Virus record (IMG/VR): IMGVR_UViG_3300025687_000029
Span: 1-64,000 of that record
Direction: 5' to 3' (one strand)
Source: a virus
DNA length: 64,000 nucleotides
Under the pieces are notes generated by a model. It was given only the letters and a program-made list of their open reading frames with translations. It made no database searches and was not told where the DNA came from. This document shows positions 1-9,402 of the stretch, piece after piece (position 1 is the first letter of the stretch; each line of letters opens with the position of its first letter). The translations under genes were made by a program, and so were the position numbers.

Positions 1-661
1 CACCAGATCCATTTGTATTATCTATCAAATAATCTTGATTTGCTCCGTATGTGACATCCTTTAAGTTTAGTACCACATATAATGCATTAATATCATCACC
101 TGTACCAACATACCCGGTATCTACCAAAGCTGTACCATCAAGATATAAGTAGTCTCTGTTTGTTCCAAGTTCATTAAGTATATAACCTGTTCCAGAACTT
201 ATTGCAGATTGCTTAAATACAAGATCCGATGTTGGTATCTCTAAAGGCTCCTTAATATATTTCAGTATTTTCTTATAGCAATCATAATCTGGAACTACTG
301 AATAAATTAATAATTTAGTTATCCCTATTAATACCTCAGAATCATCTTCTACTATCCCAAGAAATATCTTTGAGCCTACATCTGGCAGAGCAATTAATTC
401 ATCAACTGAAACAATTCCATATCCAAAGACTGTTAAGTCTAGTTTCCCGTCAGCGCGGCTAAATACAGCATTACTTGCATTCGTTGTGTATTGCTTCGTG
501 TACCCTACAATACTGTCTCTAGTTGGGTTGCCTGAATAGTCGTAAGGGACATATATAATGTCTGATCCGTTACTATACACATCAACTTTAACAACATGAT
601 TCCAATAACCTACATTGCCCTGCTGTATAGATACATCTGTTAATGTTAGTTTCTTTGCCAT
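1..661 (-). CDS. Tail/baseplate-type structural protein (C-terminus outside window)
   Basis: The first 220 residues are visible; the gene runs off the left edge, so the product is partial here. The start ATG at 661 overlaps the stop of the preceding gene by one base (TAATG), suggesting translational coupling. The sequence begins MAKKLTLTDVSIQQ and is rich in beta-type residues with YIPYDYSGNP-like stretches. I see no catalytic motif. Its place at the end of a tail-fibre operon suggests a virion or fibre component. As in the next two genes, codons with CG and GC-ending third positions are commoner than in the rest of the window. Function is inferred from position only. Confidence 0.6.
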   Translation of the reverse strand, partial: MAKKLTLTDVSIQQGNVGYWNHVVKVDVYSNGSDIIYVPYDYSGNPTRDSIVGYTKQYTTNASNAVFSRADGKLDLTVFGYGIVSVDELIALPDVGSKIFLGIVEDDSEVLIGITKLLIYSVVPDYDCYKKILKYIKEPLEIPTSDLVFKQSAISSGTGYILNELGTNRDYLYLDGTALVDTGYVGTGDDINALYVVLNLKDVTYGANQDYLIDNTNGSG

Positions 662-2100
662 TAGTTCAATTCTCTAATTTGATCGAAGTCAACAGTACCA
701 CTTGCTACTGTTAACCTTAATTTATAGCTTCCTTTCTTCAATCCAAACAACCTAGTTACCTGTGTTAATGAATCTGCTGTTATATTAATTGTATCGTGCC
801 AATTCTTTTTAACTGAGAAACTATAAGTCTGGCCAGTTGTAATAGTACCCCGCCAATTGTTCACGCTTGCATAATTAGCAGGTATTTTTAATTCTCCACC
901 TGTTACCGTAAAGGTTTCGTCTTGAGTGATTAAAGCACCTGTGCGTATATCTACTGCATTAGTAACATCACGCAATGTGTATTCAGTCGCACTTGTCATT
1001 GTCACGAGAAACTCTCTTTCAGTCTCATTATTAGAAAGGATATTACTATTAACGATTATCTTATGTAAGCCTGTAAGATAATTATTTGCTGCTGTCGCAT
1101 AATCTTTAATTAAAGTGCTAGGTGCTACACCATCAACTAATACATCAACACTGCCAACACCACTACCGAACATTGCTATCTCAACACCAACACCATCGAA
1201 GTCTACTTCAATGTAATCGGATACAGTCGAACTTCTTAATGTATTGACTGTCTTGTCCGTATTTATTTCTTGACTTGCAAAAGTGCCACTTGACACAATT
1301 TCTGTAATATCACTCAACTCGACTGCATCAGCGCAATTATAACTATTTTCCTTATTGGTATAAGAAATACTTAAATGTTCATTAAGGTGTAGTTCTTGAA
1401 AGAATACATCAAACAAATCACTTGCATATACATCATAAAAGTACTGCAACCTATGCACATTATCTGCTGTTACCTGCTCTTTGGTTACATCACCATTAAT
1501 CAAATCTCTGATCAACTTTAAATCCCAATCATAAACACCGCATCCGTATTTTGCAGCTAACGAATACATGTATTGCCGGATAATATAACTACCAGAAGCT
1601 TTGAATCCTGCAATATTTCCATTAGATAATAAATCCATATCACCCCCAGAAATTGGAAAAGGATTAATTAAAACAGATGCGCTTGTGTATTCTCTAATTC
1701 TTTTTAGTAAGCTTTCAAATATTTCAGCCTGCCTTGCTCCACCTTCATATTCTTCAATAATAAGTAGATCAGGATTGTAATTAATGATTTCCTCAACTAA
1801 AGCTGCATGGTAATCTGAACCTGTTCCACCTAACTGAGCATGCTTATATTCAATATCAACATTCGGAAACCGTGCATCTAAGGCAAGTTGAAATTCATTC
1901 AAGTAACTATTCCAAATCGAGTCAGCCCAAACGCTTACTCTTATAGTATTATCTTTATATACATTCTTACTACTTCGAATCTTAGATATAAAATTCTGTA
2001 TTGCGAAATTAGGGAATTGGAATAATTGATTAAAATTGTCGTTTAAATTAGGTTGTAAATCAACGCCCCATGTACCTCTATGTGCTATATCTTGTCTCAT
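661..2100 (-). CDS. SGNH/GDSL-hydrolase-like tail protein with C-terminal beta domain
   Basis: 479 residues. Around residues 52-60 is VSVWADSIW, matching the block I Ser region of SGNH hydrolases (usually GDS, here ADS). LGGTGS follows near residue 91 (block II-like Gly), and ADNVHRL near residue 214 supplies the Asp-x-x-His of block V, so a Ser/Asp/His triad is plausible. Residues about 290-350 look like a beta-sandwich of the kind attached to polysaccharide esterases (DFDGVGVEIAMFGSG). The family deacetylates or hydrolyses esters on glycans; on a phage tail this would act on capsule or surface polysaccharide. The block III Asn is not obvious, so activity is uncertain. It sits between a LamG-like protein and another fibre gene with single-base overlaps. 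Composition differs from the core genome, suggesting exchange. Confidence 0.6.
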   Translation of the reverse strand: MRQDIAHRGTWGVDLQPNLNDNFNQLFQFPNFAIQNFISKIRSSKNVYKDNTIRVSVWADSIWNSYLNEFQLALDARFPNVDIEYKHAQLGGTGSDYHAALVEEIINYNPDLLIIEEYEGGARQAEIFESLLKRIREYTSASVLINPFPISGGDMDLLSNGNIAGFKASGSYIIRQYMYSLAAKYGCGVYDWDLKLIRDLINGDVTKEQVTADNVHRLQYFYDVYASDLFDVFFQELHLNEHLSISYTNKENSYNCADAVELSDITEIVSSGTFASQEINTDKTVNTLRSSTVSDYIEVDFDGVGVEIAMFGSGVGSVDVLVDGVAPSTLIKDYATAANNYLTGLHKIIVNSNILSNNETEREFLVTMTSATEYTLRDVTNAVDIRTGALITQDETFTVTGGELKIPANYASVNNWRGTITTGQTYSFSVKKNWHDTINITADSLTQVTRLFGLKKGSYKLRLTVASGTVDFDQIRELN

Positions 2101-3605
2101 TAGCTTAATTGTGTGTATTCGTGAATATAGGTTTCAGGTTCAATCTCTGATAATTGAATATTAGGCAAATCTTGCTTTATCGTCAGATTAGAAATTGCAC
2201 TTCCTGACTTTGTTTTTTCAATATTTTCCGACTCAACAAGTGCATCAATCGCAGCGTAATTATAATTACCTGCCGATAGTATTAAATTCAATGGATAAAA
2301 CTCAGGAACTACATATTGATTAGGCAGCCCGTCAATTATGCCAGAACCTTTAGGATATTGTATTGCATTTCCTTGTGCATCTGCCGATTCATCTTCTAAA
2401 GCACATACCACATCAGCACCATCAAATGAAAACCCTTTAAATAAATGATACGGGTATATATTTGCTTTGCCCGATTTCAAGCTTGCCAAATCAGTACTTG
2501 ATTGTGTTAGGTGATTACCATTTCCTGATACATCGTAAGGAGCTGCGAAATTAGGGATATAAACATCATCATTAAATTTAAAATGATAATATAAAGCGTC
2601 TGAATTGAATGAGTCTGCTGTTCCTAGAACATTCTCATGTGCAAAACGAATTATACTATCTGTTTGAATAGTTGTCACTCTGCTTTTACTACCAATCAAT
2701 AGATCATCCACAAATAAACTAAACTCATCACCTCTACGAGTAATCTTACAAACATAATCAGTGTTTAAATCTATAGTCTTAAATAGTTTTGTAGAATTTG
2801 CAATATCAAATTCTAAAATCAAATCACTAGCTGGTCTATATGTGACAATCCGAAAATATTCACCTGTTGCAGATTGCAACCTATTAACAAATAACAAATT
2901 AATATCTTGACGTGCATTAAATGCAATTTCAAGATCAAAATCTTGATTAAAATCTAATATATTTGCAGGCAATTCATACTTCGACTGCTCTCCCATGACC
3001 ACATTCCCACATGGTGAATCTATGATATTTACATCATTATTAAATCCACTCGAATCTTCATATTTGTAATCTGTTCCGGATACAACAGGTATTGAATTAA
3101 ATACATTCATTAGTGATTGAAGCGTGTAATCATCTTCATATACTGCTCCACTTCTATCATCTTCCTCAGTTGTATCACCTGAACTCATTAAGAATTCCAA
3201 TACAGGATCCGATTGTATAGAATCCGCATAACATTTAACTCTTGAATAGTAACCTGCTACATAAAGATCGTTAGCGTAGCCAATCAGTAACTTGAATGCA
3301 TCAATAGAAAATACATCTTCTGTTTTAGTTTCCCATGTAACATTATCTATTGAATACAATACTTCAACCCTATTGACATAACCGACTATAATATCTTCAA
3401 TCTCCCCAATTGATGTTAACCCATCAAATTGCAAACAGTTGCTTATTACTTCAACATCATTACCCGCATCAGTCTTATCTAATACTTGAGTGTAATCTGA
3501 ATTGTACAAGCCTTGCCAGAAGTCAAGATTGTCGGTGCATTGTAATAAAACTCCACTCCTACTTCCTATAAAAGGAATTGGTATAATTGAATTTATTAAA
3601 CTCAT
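2100..3605 (-). CDS. LamG/concanavalin-like adhesin tail protein
   Basis: 501 residues. Residues about 215-345 look like a LamG-type jelly roll: DFDLEIAFNARQDINLLFVN, then FRIVTYRPASDLILEF and FSLFVDDLLIGS, a typical strand series with a ligand loop. It is followed by YYHFKFNDD and DVSGNGNHLTQ, a motif very common after LamG domains in phage and bacterial surface proteins. Such domains bind carbohydrate, so a receptor-binding role is likely. It shares single-base stop/start overlaps with both neighbours. Base use is less AT-rich than genes to the right, as for the adjoining SGNH gene. The exact ligand cannot be read from sequence. Confidence 0.6.
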   Translation of the reverse strand: MSLINSIIPIPFIGSRSGVLLQCTDNLDFWQGLYNSDYTQVLDKTDAGNDVEVISNCLQFDGLTSIGEIEDIIVGYVNRVEVLYSIDNVTWETKTEDVFSIDAFKLLIGYANDLYVAGYYSRVKCYADSIQSDPVLEFLMSSGDTTEEDDRSGAVYEDDYTLQSLMNVFNSIPVVSGTDYKYEDSSGFNNDVNIIDSPCGNVVMGEQSKYELPANILDFNQDFDLEIAFNARQDINLLFVNRLQSATGEYFRIVTYRPASDLILEFDIANSTKLFKTIDLNTDYVCKITRRGDEFSLFVDDLLIGSKSRVTTIQTDSIIRFAHENVLGTADSFNSDALYYHFKFNDDVYIPNFAAPYDVSGNGNHLTQSSTDLASLKSGKANIYPYHLFKGFSFDGADVVCALEDESADAQGNAIQYPKGSGIIDGLPNQYVVPEFYPLNLILSAGNYNYAAIDALVESENIEKTKSGSAISNLTIKQDLPNIQLSEIEPETYIHEYTQLS

Positions 3606-3901
3606 TATCTATATATTACTAGACCTGTAGCTGTTGTTCCACTATTAAAAACTTTAGTAATTCTTATTGGTAACCATGATCCATCTGGTATATTGGTAAG
3701 AGTTACTTCTCCACAATTCATTCCTTGAATAGCAATATTACCTCCAGTACCAACAAAGACACCAAATCCTTTAGCATCTTCATAATCATTTGATGATACA
3801 TCAATCTCTTCAAATGCAGATCCTTGATAGATCACATCATTATTATATGAGTCTACAGTTCCAACTCTTTTTGTACTTACATTCTCTTCTTTTAATGCCA
3901 T
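3605..3901 (-). CDS. Small virion spike-base/fibre-attachment-like protein
   Basis: 98 residues. The segment GVFVGTGGNIAIQGMNCG, then NIPDGSWLPIRITKVFNSGT and TATGLVIYR resembles a small beta-rich phage family (spike-base type, with the signature LPVR..RV..TGTTAT). Proteins of that kind attach spikes or fibres to the tail or head. The gene overlaps the LamG gene by one base and lies six bases downstream of a glycosyltransferase-like gene. The family recognition is from memory of the motif and is moderately secure; the structural role is inferred. Confidence 0.5.
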   Translation of the reverse strand: MALKEENVSTKRVGTVDSYNNDVIYQGSAFEEIDVSSNDYEDAKGFGVFVGTGGNIAIQGMNCGEVTLTNIPDGSWLPIRITKVFNSGTTATGLVIYR

Positions 3902-3907
3902 AATATT

Positions 3908-4540
3908 TTATTTTTTTAAACCACCTTGTAAATGAAGATAGTGATTAAATACATTATATGTTAATCCATTATCTTCTATATAATTTGCCAGAGTTATCTC
4001 TTCTACATGCCAAAGTGCATCAAAATCAACTTCTCTAATAAATGAATTTTTTATCTTATTTAATACCTGATCTGCATACTCAATAGCTTTATTTGGATCT
4101 TTAAATCCTTCTAAACCTGTACAAGGAATACCGGGTAATTTGTCAATTGGTTTTAAATTATATTCTTTTAAATATTTACCAAATATACCTGATCTAAATC
4201 TTTCTAAATATATATCTTCTTGAAGTGATTCCAATTTATCATATAGAACTGCATCAGGATCTACCATTATAAATGGCTCTGTTTGTAGTTTATATACTTG
4301 CAATTTACCTATTGAATAGTACCTATCATCAATATTTTCAAAATCTATTACTTCTATATTAACAGGAAGAACGTCTTTAATAACTTCATATCCTACAGAA
4401 TCAGTATAAATAGTTACATCATAATTTTCGTTATGAATAGCAGTAGTTTTTTTCCAAAAATCTAATAAAGATCTTTTAGTTGGAAAACCACACTTTATGT
4501 TATCTCCTTCAAAAGTATTATATATTTGTATTAATTTCAT
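3908..4540 (-). CDS. Glycosyltransferase-like protein (GT-A fold, DxD motif)
   Basis: 210 residues. It opens MKLIQIYNTFEG and has YDVTIYTDSVGYEVIKDVLP, then YYSIGKLQVYKLQTEPFIMV followed by DPDAVLYDKL. The DPD in the middle, after a hydrophobic strand, matches the DxD metal/nucleotide-sugar site of GT-A glycosyltransferases. The layout recalls small bacterial glycosyltransferases of polysaccharide loci. Its start overlaps the end of the upstream tail gene (4537-6201) by four bases, so it is cotranslated with virion genes. It might glycosylate a tail fibre or alter the host surface. The fold call is reasonable; donor and target are unknown. Confidence 0.5.
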   Translation of the reverse strand: MKLIQIYNTFEGDNIKCGFPTKRSLLDFWKKTTAIHNENYDVTIYTDSVGYEVIKDVLPVNIEVIDFENIDDRYYSIGKLQVYKLQTEPFIMVDPDAVLYDKLESLQEDIYLERFRSGIFGKYLKEYNLKPIDKLPGIPCTGLEGFKDPNKAIEYADQVLNKIKNSFIREVDFDALWHVEEITLANYIEDNGLTYNVFNHYLHLQGGLKK

Positions 4541-6201
4541 ACTAAGTCATCTTTTATTTTAGTACCTCTTAAAGTTATTATTCTTTCATAATCTCCTTGA
4601 TCTGAGCCTGTAGTATTATCTTCCCCTGTACTTCCACAAGAAGAAAAAAATTGAAAAGTTATATCTTTATCTGATAAATCTATCATTCTAGTTCCACTTA
4701 CTTGAGTATAATCAGGGGAAAAGTCAGTTTGATTTGTTTCATACAAATACTGACCCTTTTCTCCAGAATAAGTTAATACTGAAGATTTTAATTGAAAACT
4801 CTCTCCATAAAAATGATTTATCCTCCAAGATAACCACTGAGTTCCTAAACCAGCAATAGGTACAAATCCATCTATACTATTTGTAACAGTACTATTATAT
4901 AAAAATGTAATATCTTTATCACCAAAAGCTGACGAAGAATCAACTGATATATCAGGCCCACCCCCACTATCTGTTACAACGACACTCGATATAGTCTTTA
5001 AATTAGACCTGTTTACAATTTGTAGAGAATCACTTGCATATATAACACCCTGACAATCTACAGAACTACTTGATAATCCAATCTCCAATTGTTCAAATAC
5101 TTCTGACCAGTTCTCACTAGCTGTAGTATTAACTAAGTCAGCTCCTACTACTGCTATGGAACTAATAGTAAAAGTACCATCAGTTATTCTTAAATATCCT
5201 GTATCTTCAGTATTATATTCAGTTGTACATTTCTCTGATAATCCTGCTTTTATTTCTTTTAAAACCATTTCCCAAGTATCACCTGAGCCATTTGTAGTGT
5301 AAGAGGATGTCTCTGTATTACCATTATCATAAGTAATTGTAACACTGTACAATGTAGATCCTGTAGGAGAAGCTACACTACCATTAACTCTCACACTGGC
5401 AGCATCAGTAGTATAATCAACTACATCAGTACTTGCATCATTATATGTAATAGTTAATTCATATTTTTGCCCTGCATCAGGATATGATTCACTAGGGGTT
5501 ATGTTATATATTGTTCCTGGATACCATAAAAAATATGCTTCAATACTATCTAATCTACCGTATCTTTGTAATGAAGGTTTATAATTTATAAGTAAAGAAT
5601 CATAAGAATTATTACTATAATTTTCTCGTACTACTGAATCAATTCCAACTAATGCAAGAGCATCTTTTATTTCAGTTAATATGTCAACAGTTGTGTATGT
5701 AGGATCATTTGGAATATCAATATTAACTACTCTATCTATAGAACCTGTTATCAACGTTGGATAATCCTGAATTAAAAATCTAAGTGTTAATTGGGTATTA
5801 TATGGAAAAATCTTTATATTTTTATTTATTCTCAAATAACAATTAAAATAAAATCCACCAGGCTCAGTTACTACCACATCTAACATATTATCAAAATATA
5901 ACTGAGCATTTTCTTGTTCAAAAAGAGTTATGGTATAATCTCTATCACAAGATACTTTATATTTAATTTTAATATCAAATTCTCCATTAGGATACTCCGT
6001 TTTATACATTGTATAGTCATCAGTAACCTCAGTAGTACAAATATTATCACACTCCCCAACACCAACTCCGGCAGCATTTAAATATTCTAATACAGGTGCG
6101 CGATGATACTGTAATCCTGATATTTCACCTTTCTTCCTCCATATTCCTATTTCATCGGAAGGATGATAATCTTCTCTTCTTTGTGCTGGATATTGTGACA
6201 T
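4537..6201 (-). CDS. Large tail protein with repeated beta domains
   Basis: 554 residues. The N-terminal part has ordered beta segments and several Cys. Residues about 230-420 contain two or more related modules: YELTITYNDASTDVVDYTTD and YSVTITYDNGNTETSSYTTN, each followed by a Trp-containing helix such as TWEMVLKEIKAGLSEK and NWSEVFEQLEIGLSSS. The same strand-helix pattern recurs in the genes at 8474-9325, 9403-10902 and 10934-12061, so it looks like a shared virion domain. The C-terminus holds MIDLSDKDITFQFFSSCGST. No enzyme motif seen. Likely tail or fibre structural protein. Confidence 0.6.
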   Translation of the reverse strand: MSQYPAQRREDYHPSDEIGIWRKKGEISGLQYHRAPVLEYLNAAGVGVGECDNICTTEVTDDYTMYKTEYPNGEFDIKIKYKVSCDRDYTITLFEQENAQLYFDNMLDVVVTEPGGFYFNCYLRINKNIKIFPYNTQLTLRFLIQDYPTLITGSIDRVVNIDIPNDPTYTTVDILTEIKDALALVGIDSVVRENYSNNSYDSLLINYKPSLQRYGRLDSIEAYFLWYPGTIYNITPSESYPDAGQKYELTITYNDASTDVVDYTTDAASVRVNGSVASPTGSTLYSVTITYDNGNTETSSYTTNGSGDTWEMVLKEIKAGLSEKCTTEYNTEDTGYLRITDGTFTISSIAVVGADLVNTTASENWSEVFEQLEIGLSSSSVDCQGVIYASDSLQIVNRSNLKTISSVVVTDSGGGPDISVDSSSAFGDKDITFLYNSTVTNSIDGFVPIAGLGTQWLSWRINHFYGESFQLKSSVLTYSGEKGQYLYETNQTDFSPDYTQVSGTRMIDLSDKDITFQFFSSCGSTGEDNTTGSDQGDYERIITLRGTKIKDDLV

Positions 6202-6211
6202 ATATTATTCT

Positions 6212-7192
6212 TTAAAAACTAATACTATAAATATTACCTTCTGGATCAACCAATATTCTAATTTTATAAACATCGTCAGGTGTTACTCCTAAAAATTCAA
6301 TTGGAGTTCCTATATTAACAGTTATGTTATATCCTCCGGTAGAGTCAACGTTTAAATATAATAGATATTCTCCACCTAAAACTTCATTAGTAGCAGTAAT
6401 AACTGTATTACCTGTAATAGGCATACTTTGTACTTTTGCTTTAGACAAATCAAATTCTTTAGTTGTACTAAATATTTCTACAGAAACATTATTAGATATT
6501 TCATAAAAATCACTTATAGTTAAACTATTAGCAGTACCTTGAATCATATTGATATTTCCCAATGTATTTATATTTACATCAGCATTAGCTCCATCTGCTG
6601 TAACAGTAGATGAAACAGAAGCAGTCATATATCTTACCTTTAAAGTAACTGTTCCAAGGCCATATGCATTACTAAAAGAAGTAAAAGTACCTGTTATATT
6701 TAATCTAGATCTTATGTCTAATATAAAAGTCCCTGCACTAAAAGATCCAAAACCTGCTACTCCTCCTGACGCTGGAATAGTTAAAGTATATAATCCATCA
6801 ATAAATACATTCCTTGCTGAAATAAAAACAGCATTACTACTAGCAGTTATGTCAGCAGTTAGTATAATATATATAGGAGAGTCTGTATCTCTTATCAAAG
6901 CAGCTTGCAGCTCAGCATAAGTTGCTACATAAGTAATAGAAGAACCTCCTACAGACTTCCAATTAGCTGTATTAGTCCAAGTAGAGTTAGCTGTATTAGC
7001 TCCAAAAAATTTATAAGTAGTTTGTTCAGAAACTACAACAACCTCTCCTCCTACTTTTCTTTTATCAGAAGCTATAGCATCTCGTTCTGCTACATTATTA
7101 ACAATCTGTAGTCCTCTGATATTATTAGTATCAGCAATTGCAAAATTGTCTTCATTTGAATGTTTATATTCGTCTGGTCTAAATAATGCCAT
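6212..7192 (-). CDS. Tail fibre/appendage protein with beta-helix-like segment
   Basis: 326 residues. After a short N-terminal region (MALFRPDEYKHSNEDNFAI) comes GGEVVVVSEQTTYKFFGANT and then YVATYAELQAALIRDTDSPI, which looks like the entry strand of a right-handed beta-helix. Repeated short strands rich in Ser, Thr, Asn and Val follow. The C-terminal part has YKIRILVDPEGNIYSISF. Such proteins form elongated fibres or appendages. It lies five bases downstream of the gene at 7198-8145 on the same strand and is surely in the tail operon. No catalytic residues identified. Confidence 0.6.
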   Translation of the reverse strand: MALFRPDEYKHSNEDNFAIADTNNIRGLQIVNNVAERDAIASDKRKVGGEVVVVSEQTTYKFFGANTANSTWTNTANWKSVGGSSITYVATYAELQAALIRDTDSPIYIILTADITASSNAVFISARNVFIDGLYTLTIPASGGVAGFGSFSAGTFILDIRSRLNITGTFTSFSNAYGLGTVTLKVRYMTASVSSTVTADGANADVNINTLGNINMIQGTANSLTISDFYEISNNVSVEIFSTTKEFDLSKAKVQSMPITGNTVITATNEVLGGEYLLYLNVDSTGGYNITVNIGTPIEFLGVTPDDVYKIRILVDPEGNIYSISF

Positions 7193-7197
7193 AATTT

Positions 7198-8145
7198 TTA
7201 AGATATTGTTAATGTTTGACCATTCTGATAAGCCCCTGTTGCTGTAGAAATATAAACTCTATAACTTTCAGTATGCCCGTAACTATTAGTATAATTAAAA
7301 TCTCCTACTTTTGTAAATGCACTTAGTACAGGAGTTGATCCATCAAGAACTACATTACTTAAATCACCAAACTTTGCAGCATATGCTATATATGTATAGT
7401 TACTTGCATTTTGATTATCAGCAGTACAAGTAACACTTCTATCCTTACCTGCTCGTAGTTCAGATTGTTGTAAATTAGGTAATACTGCTGTAGCAGTAGT
7501 TTGATCAGTAACTTCAGTAGAATTTGCACCAAATAAATGAGCAAATCTCCAAGTTGCTGTATAAGTTCTATTTAAAACATCTTGTTCTGCATTTTCTCCT
7601 GTTATTGTCCAAGCTTGAGTTGTATTTGAAGTTTTGGTTACATCTTCAGTTGCCGCATCATCAGCAGCATGAGGAGAACTGGTAATAACAGTAGTAGGAT
7701 CAAATCCAGGACCTACTATTTGAATATTACTAGGTGGATCTCCTTCTGTATCATTTACTACTGTATAAGTTGCCTGAGTTACTGTTATTGTTCTACCAAC
7801 TTCTATTATATTGGTTCCAACATCATTTGTTACTGCAAAACTACTAAATGCTGAAGTTAGATAAGGAGCTAATAGATCTTTTACAAATTGAGTTAAAGTA
7901 GTTCCTTCAGGAATAACATCTGCAACTTCATATCCTCCAACTGATACAACTGAGGTTATATCTTCTTCAATTACAGGAGTATATGAGCCTGGAGGTAAAG
8001 TACCAGGGTCTCCTGTATCACCTGTTTGATCAAAATTAGGTATTAATTCCTTTACTTTAATTTTTGATCTTACAGGAGTACCTCCTTTATTGATAATAAC
8101 TTCTATAAAGTCATCTCCTGATATATTAATTACCTTTGGTGGCAT
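7198..8145 (-). CDS. Tail fibre-type structural protein
   Basis: 315 residues. The N-terminus (INISGDDFIEVIINKGGTPV then SKIKVKEL) resembles the attachment end of many Bacteroidota phage fibre proteins. A short Gly/Pro linker TGDTGDPGTLPPGSYTPV follows. The rest is Thr/Ser/Ala/Val-rich and reads as Ig-like beta sandwiches; WRFAHLFGANSTEVTDQT and YTYIAYAAKFGDLSN resemble modules seen in fibre proteins. It is one base from the next gene (8147). Role inferred from composition and position. Confidence 0.6.
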   Translation of the reverse strand: MPPKVINISGDDFIEVIINKGGTPVRSKIKVKELIPNFDQTGDTGDPGTLPPGSYTPVIEEDITSVVSVGGYEVADVIPEGTTLTQFVKDLLAPYLTSAFSSFAVTNDVGTNIIEVGRTITVTQATYTVVNDTEGDPPSNIQIVGPGFDPTTVITSSPHAADDAATEDVTKTSNTTQAWTITGENAEQDVLNRTYTATWRFAHLFGANSTEVTDQTTATAVLPNLQQSELRAGKDRSVTCTADNQNASNYTYIAYAAKFGDLSNVVLDGSTPVLSAFTKVGDFNYTNSYGHTESYRVYISTATGAYQNGQTLTIS

Positions 8146-8146
8146 A

Positions 8147-8470
8147 TTAAAAAGTTTCCCTAATTGATTTATAATTCTCTACATCTGTTAAGAATGTAGG
8201 TTTATATCTAGTTCCTAGTAATTTATTTAAAGTCTCTGATAAGTTAATTACTTCTGGAATAGTTAAAATGTTTATACTAAATCCATTAGTAGAAGTTACC
8301 TGGAGATCTTCATTTATATATTTTATAATAAACTGAGCTATCTTAACTCTTTTTTTATATTTATTCAAGTCTTTGCTGAAAATATCATACTTATTACATA
8401 GATCCATAACAAGATCATGATAGTCTGAATTAATTTGGCTTTTATATGTTGAAAACTCAGTTAGTGTCAT
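8147..8470 (-). CDS. Small helical protein of the tail operon
   Basis: 107 residues, not recognised. It is mostly helical (MTLTEFSTYKSQINSDYHDL; NKYDIFSKDLNKYKKRVKIA) and contrasts with the beta-rich neighbours. It could be a chaperone, adaptor or oligomerisation subunit for fibres, but nothing in the sequence proves this. It lies three bases from the gene at 8474-9325. Confidence 0.5.
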   Translation of the reverse strand: MTLTEFSTYKSQINSDYHDLVMDLCNKYDIFSKDLNKYKKRVKIAQFIIKYINEDLQVTSTNGFSINILTIPEVINLSETLNKLLGTRYKPTFLTDVENYKSIRETF

Positions 8471-8473
8471 ATC

Positions 8474-9325
8474 TTAATAGCATTGACAATCCTCATCATC
8501 ACATATAGCTTCAAGTTTACTAATAACATCTTGAGCTTCTGTAATATCTTCTGTATTGTTAATTTCTTTAACTTCCAAAGATAACATTAAGCCTGAAGCT
8601 TCAATTATATATCCTATACAATCATCATTACAGGAATTACAATTTTCAAGTTCAGGTATTCTTCCAATCAATCTTAATATACATTGTTTAATACTACAAT
8701 ATACAGGAAGATAATAATCTCTGGTATAATCTACTCCTCCTACAGTATAAGCTACTTCAACAACATATACATCATTAACAAATGTACTTGTTGTCTGAGT
8801 TGGGGTTACTATAGCTGTATCACTATTGTCAGAGGTAATAATAATTCCACTTATAGTTTTTGTACCATTACCAATAAATACTGATTGTAAAGTATTATCA
8901 TAGTTTGCTGAAGCCCAACCTTGAGTATTAATATCTGTTACTATATCATCAAAAATATCCAACCATGTATCAGGAGGAACTGTTGCAGCATAACTAGCAT
9001 TAGCAGAAGCCCCATCTGTAAATGATATATTTATTGAATATGTTGTAGAATTTGTAGGGAAAGTTGTAGTATTATAATATCTATAACTTACAAGATCGCT
9101 TGCTGCTATAGTTCCCCATGTTGTTGCTGTTTGTGGCGAGGTTACACTCAGGGCCTCTGCTAAATATTCTGTCTGATTATATCTCCTTAGTCTAAAACTT
9201 AATGCTGATATTGTATCAGCAGGATCTCCTTCTTCAATACATAAATCAGAGTATATGTCATTATATATCACTAATGATTCACAATCATATTGATATTGTA
9301 TCTTTGGACAAATTTTATAACTCAT
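8474..9325 (-). CDS. Virion protein with shared beta domain and Cys-rich C-terminus
   Basis: 283 residues. Residues about 75-190 hold the shared strand-helix module (STTYSINISFTDGASANASY and TWLDIFDDIVTDINTQGW). The C-terminal about 90 residues have CSIKQCILRLIGRIPELENC, then CNDDC and a final CDDEDCQCY, giving a Cys-rich helical tail that may bind metal or form disulfides. It starts just left of the bidirectional terminator at 9351-9370, so it may be the first gene of a separate tail-fibre transcript. Role is structural by context. Confidence 0.5.
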   Translation of the reverse strand: MSYKICPKIQYQYDCESLVIYNDIYSDLCIEEGDPADTISALSFRLRRYNQTEYLAEALSVTSPQTATTWGTIAASDLVSYRYYNTTTFPTNSTTYSINISFTDGASANASYAATVPPDTWLDIFDDIVTDINTQGWASANYDNTLQSVFIGNGTKTISGIIITSDNSDTAIVTPTQTTSTFVNDVYVVEVAYTVGGVDYTRDYYLPVYCSIKQCILRLIGRIPELENCNSCNDDCIGYIIEASGLMLSLEVKEINNTEDITEAQDVISKLEAICDDEDCQCY

Positions 9326-9350
9326 AGTAATACAAAGATAAATAAAAAAA

Positions 9351-9370
9351 GGAGACTATTATAAGCCTCC
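9351..9370. terminator. Bidirectional-looking terminator after the 499-residue virion gene
   Basis: GGAGAC (9351-9356) pairs with GCCTCC (9365-9370), allowing one G-U pair. A-run and T-run flanks lie on both sides, so it could end transcription in either direction. It separates the capsid/connector unit from the tail-fibre unit in leftward reading. Confidence 0.65.
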
Positions 9371-9402
9371 CTTTTTTTTATTATCAAAAATCTATTTAGA
9401 TA

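Noticed and set aside
6324-7111. Plus-strand open frames opposite the fibre gene
   Set aside because: They lie entirely antisense to a well-formed minus-strand gene, lack start signals and have low-complexity content.
8040-8060. Collagen-like Gly-Pro segment in the fibre protein
   Set aside because: Only two short Gly repeats; too few to call collagen-like.
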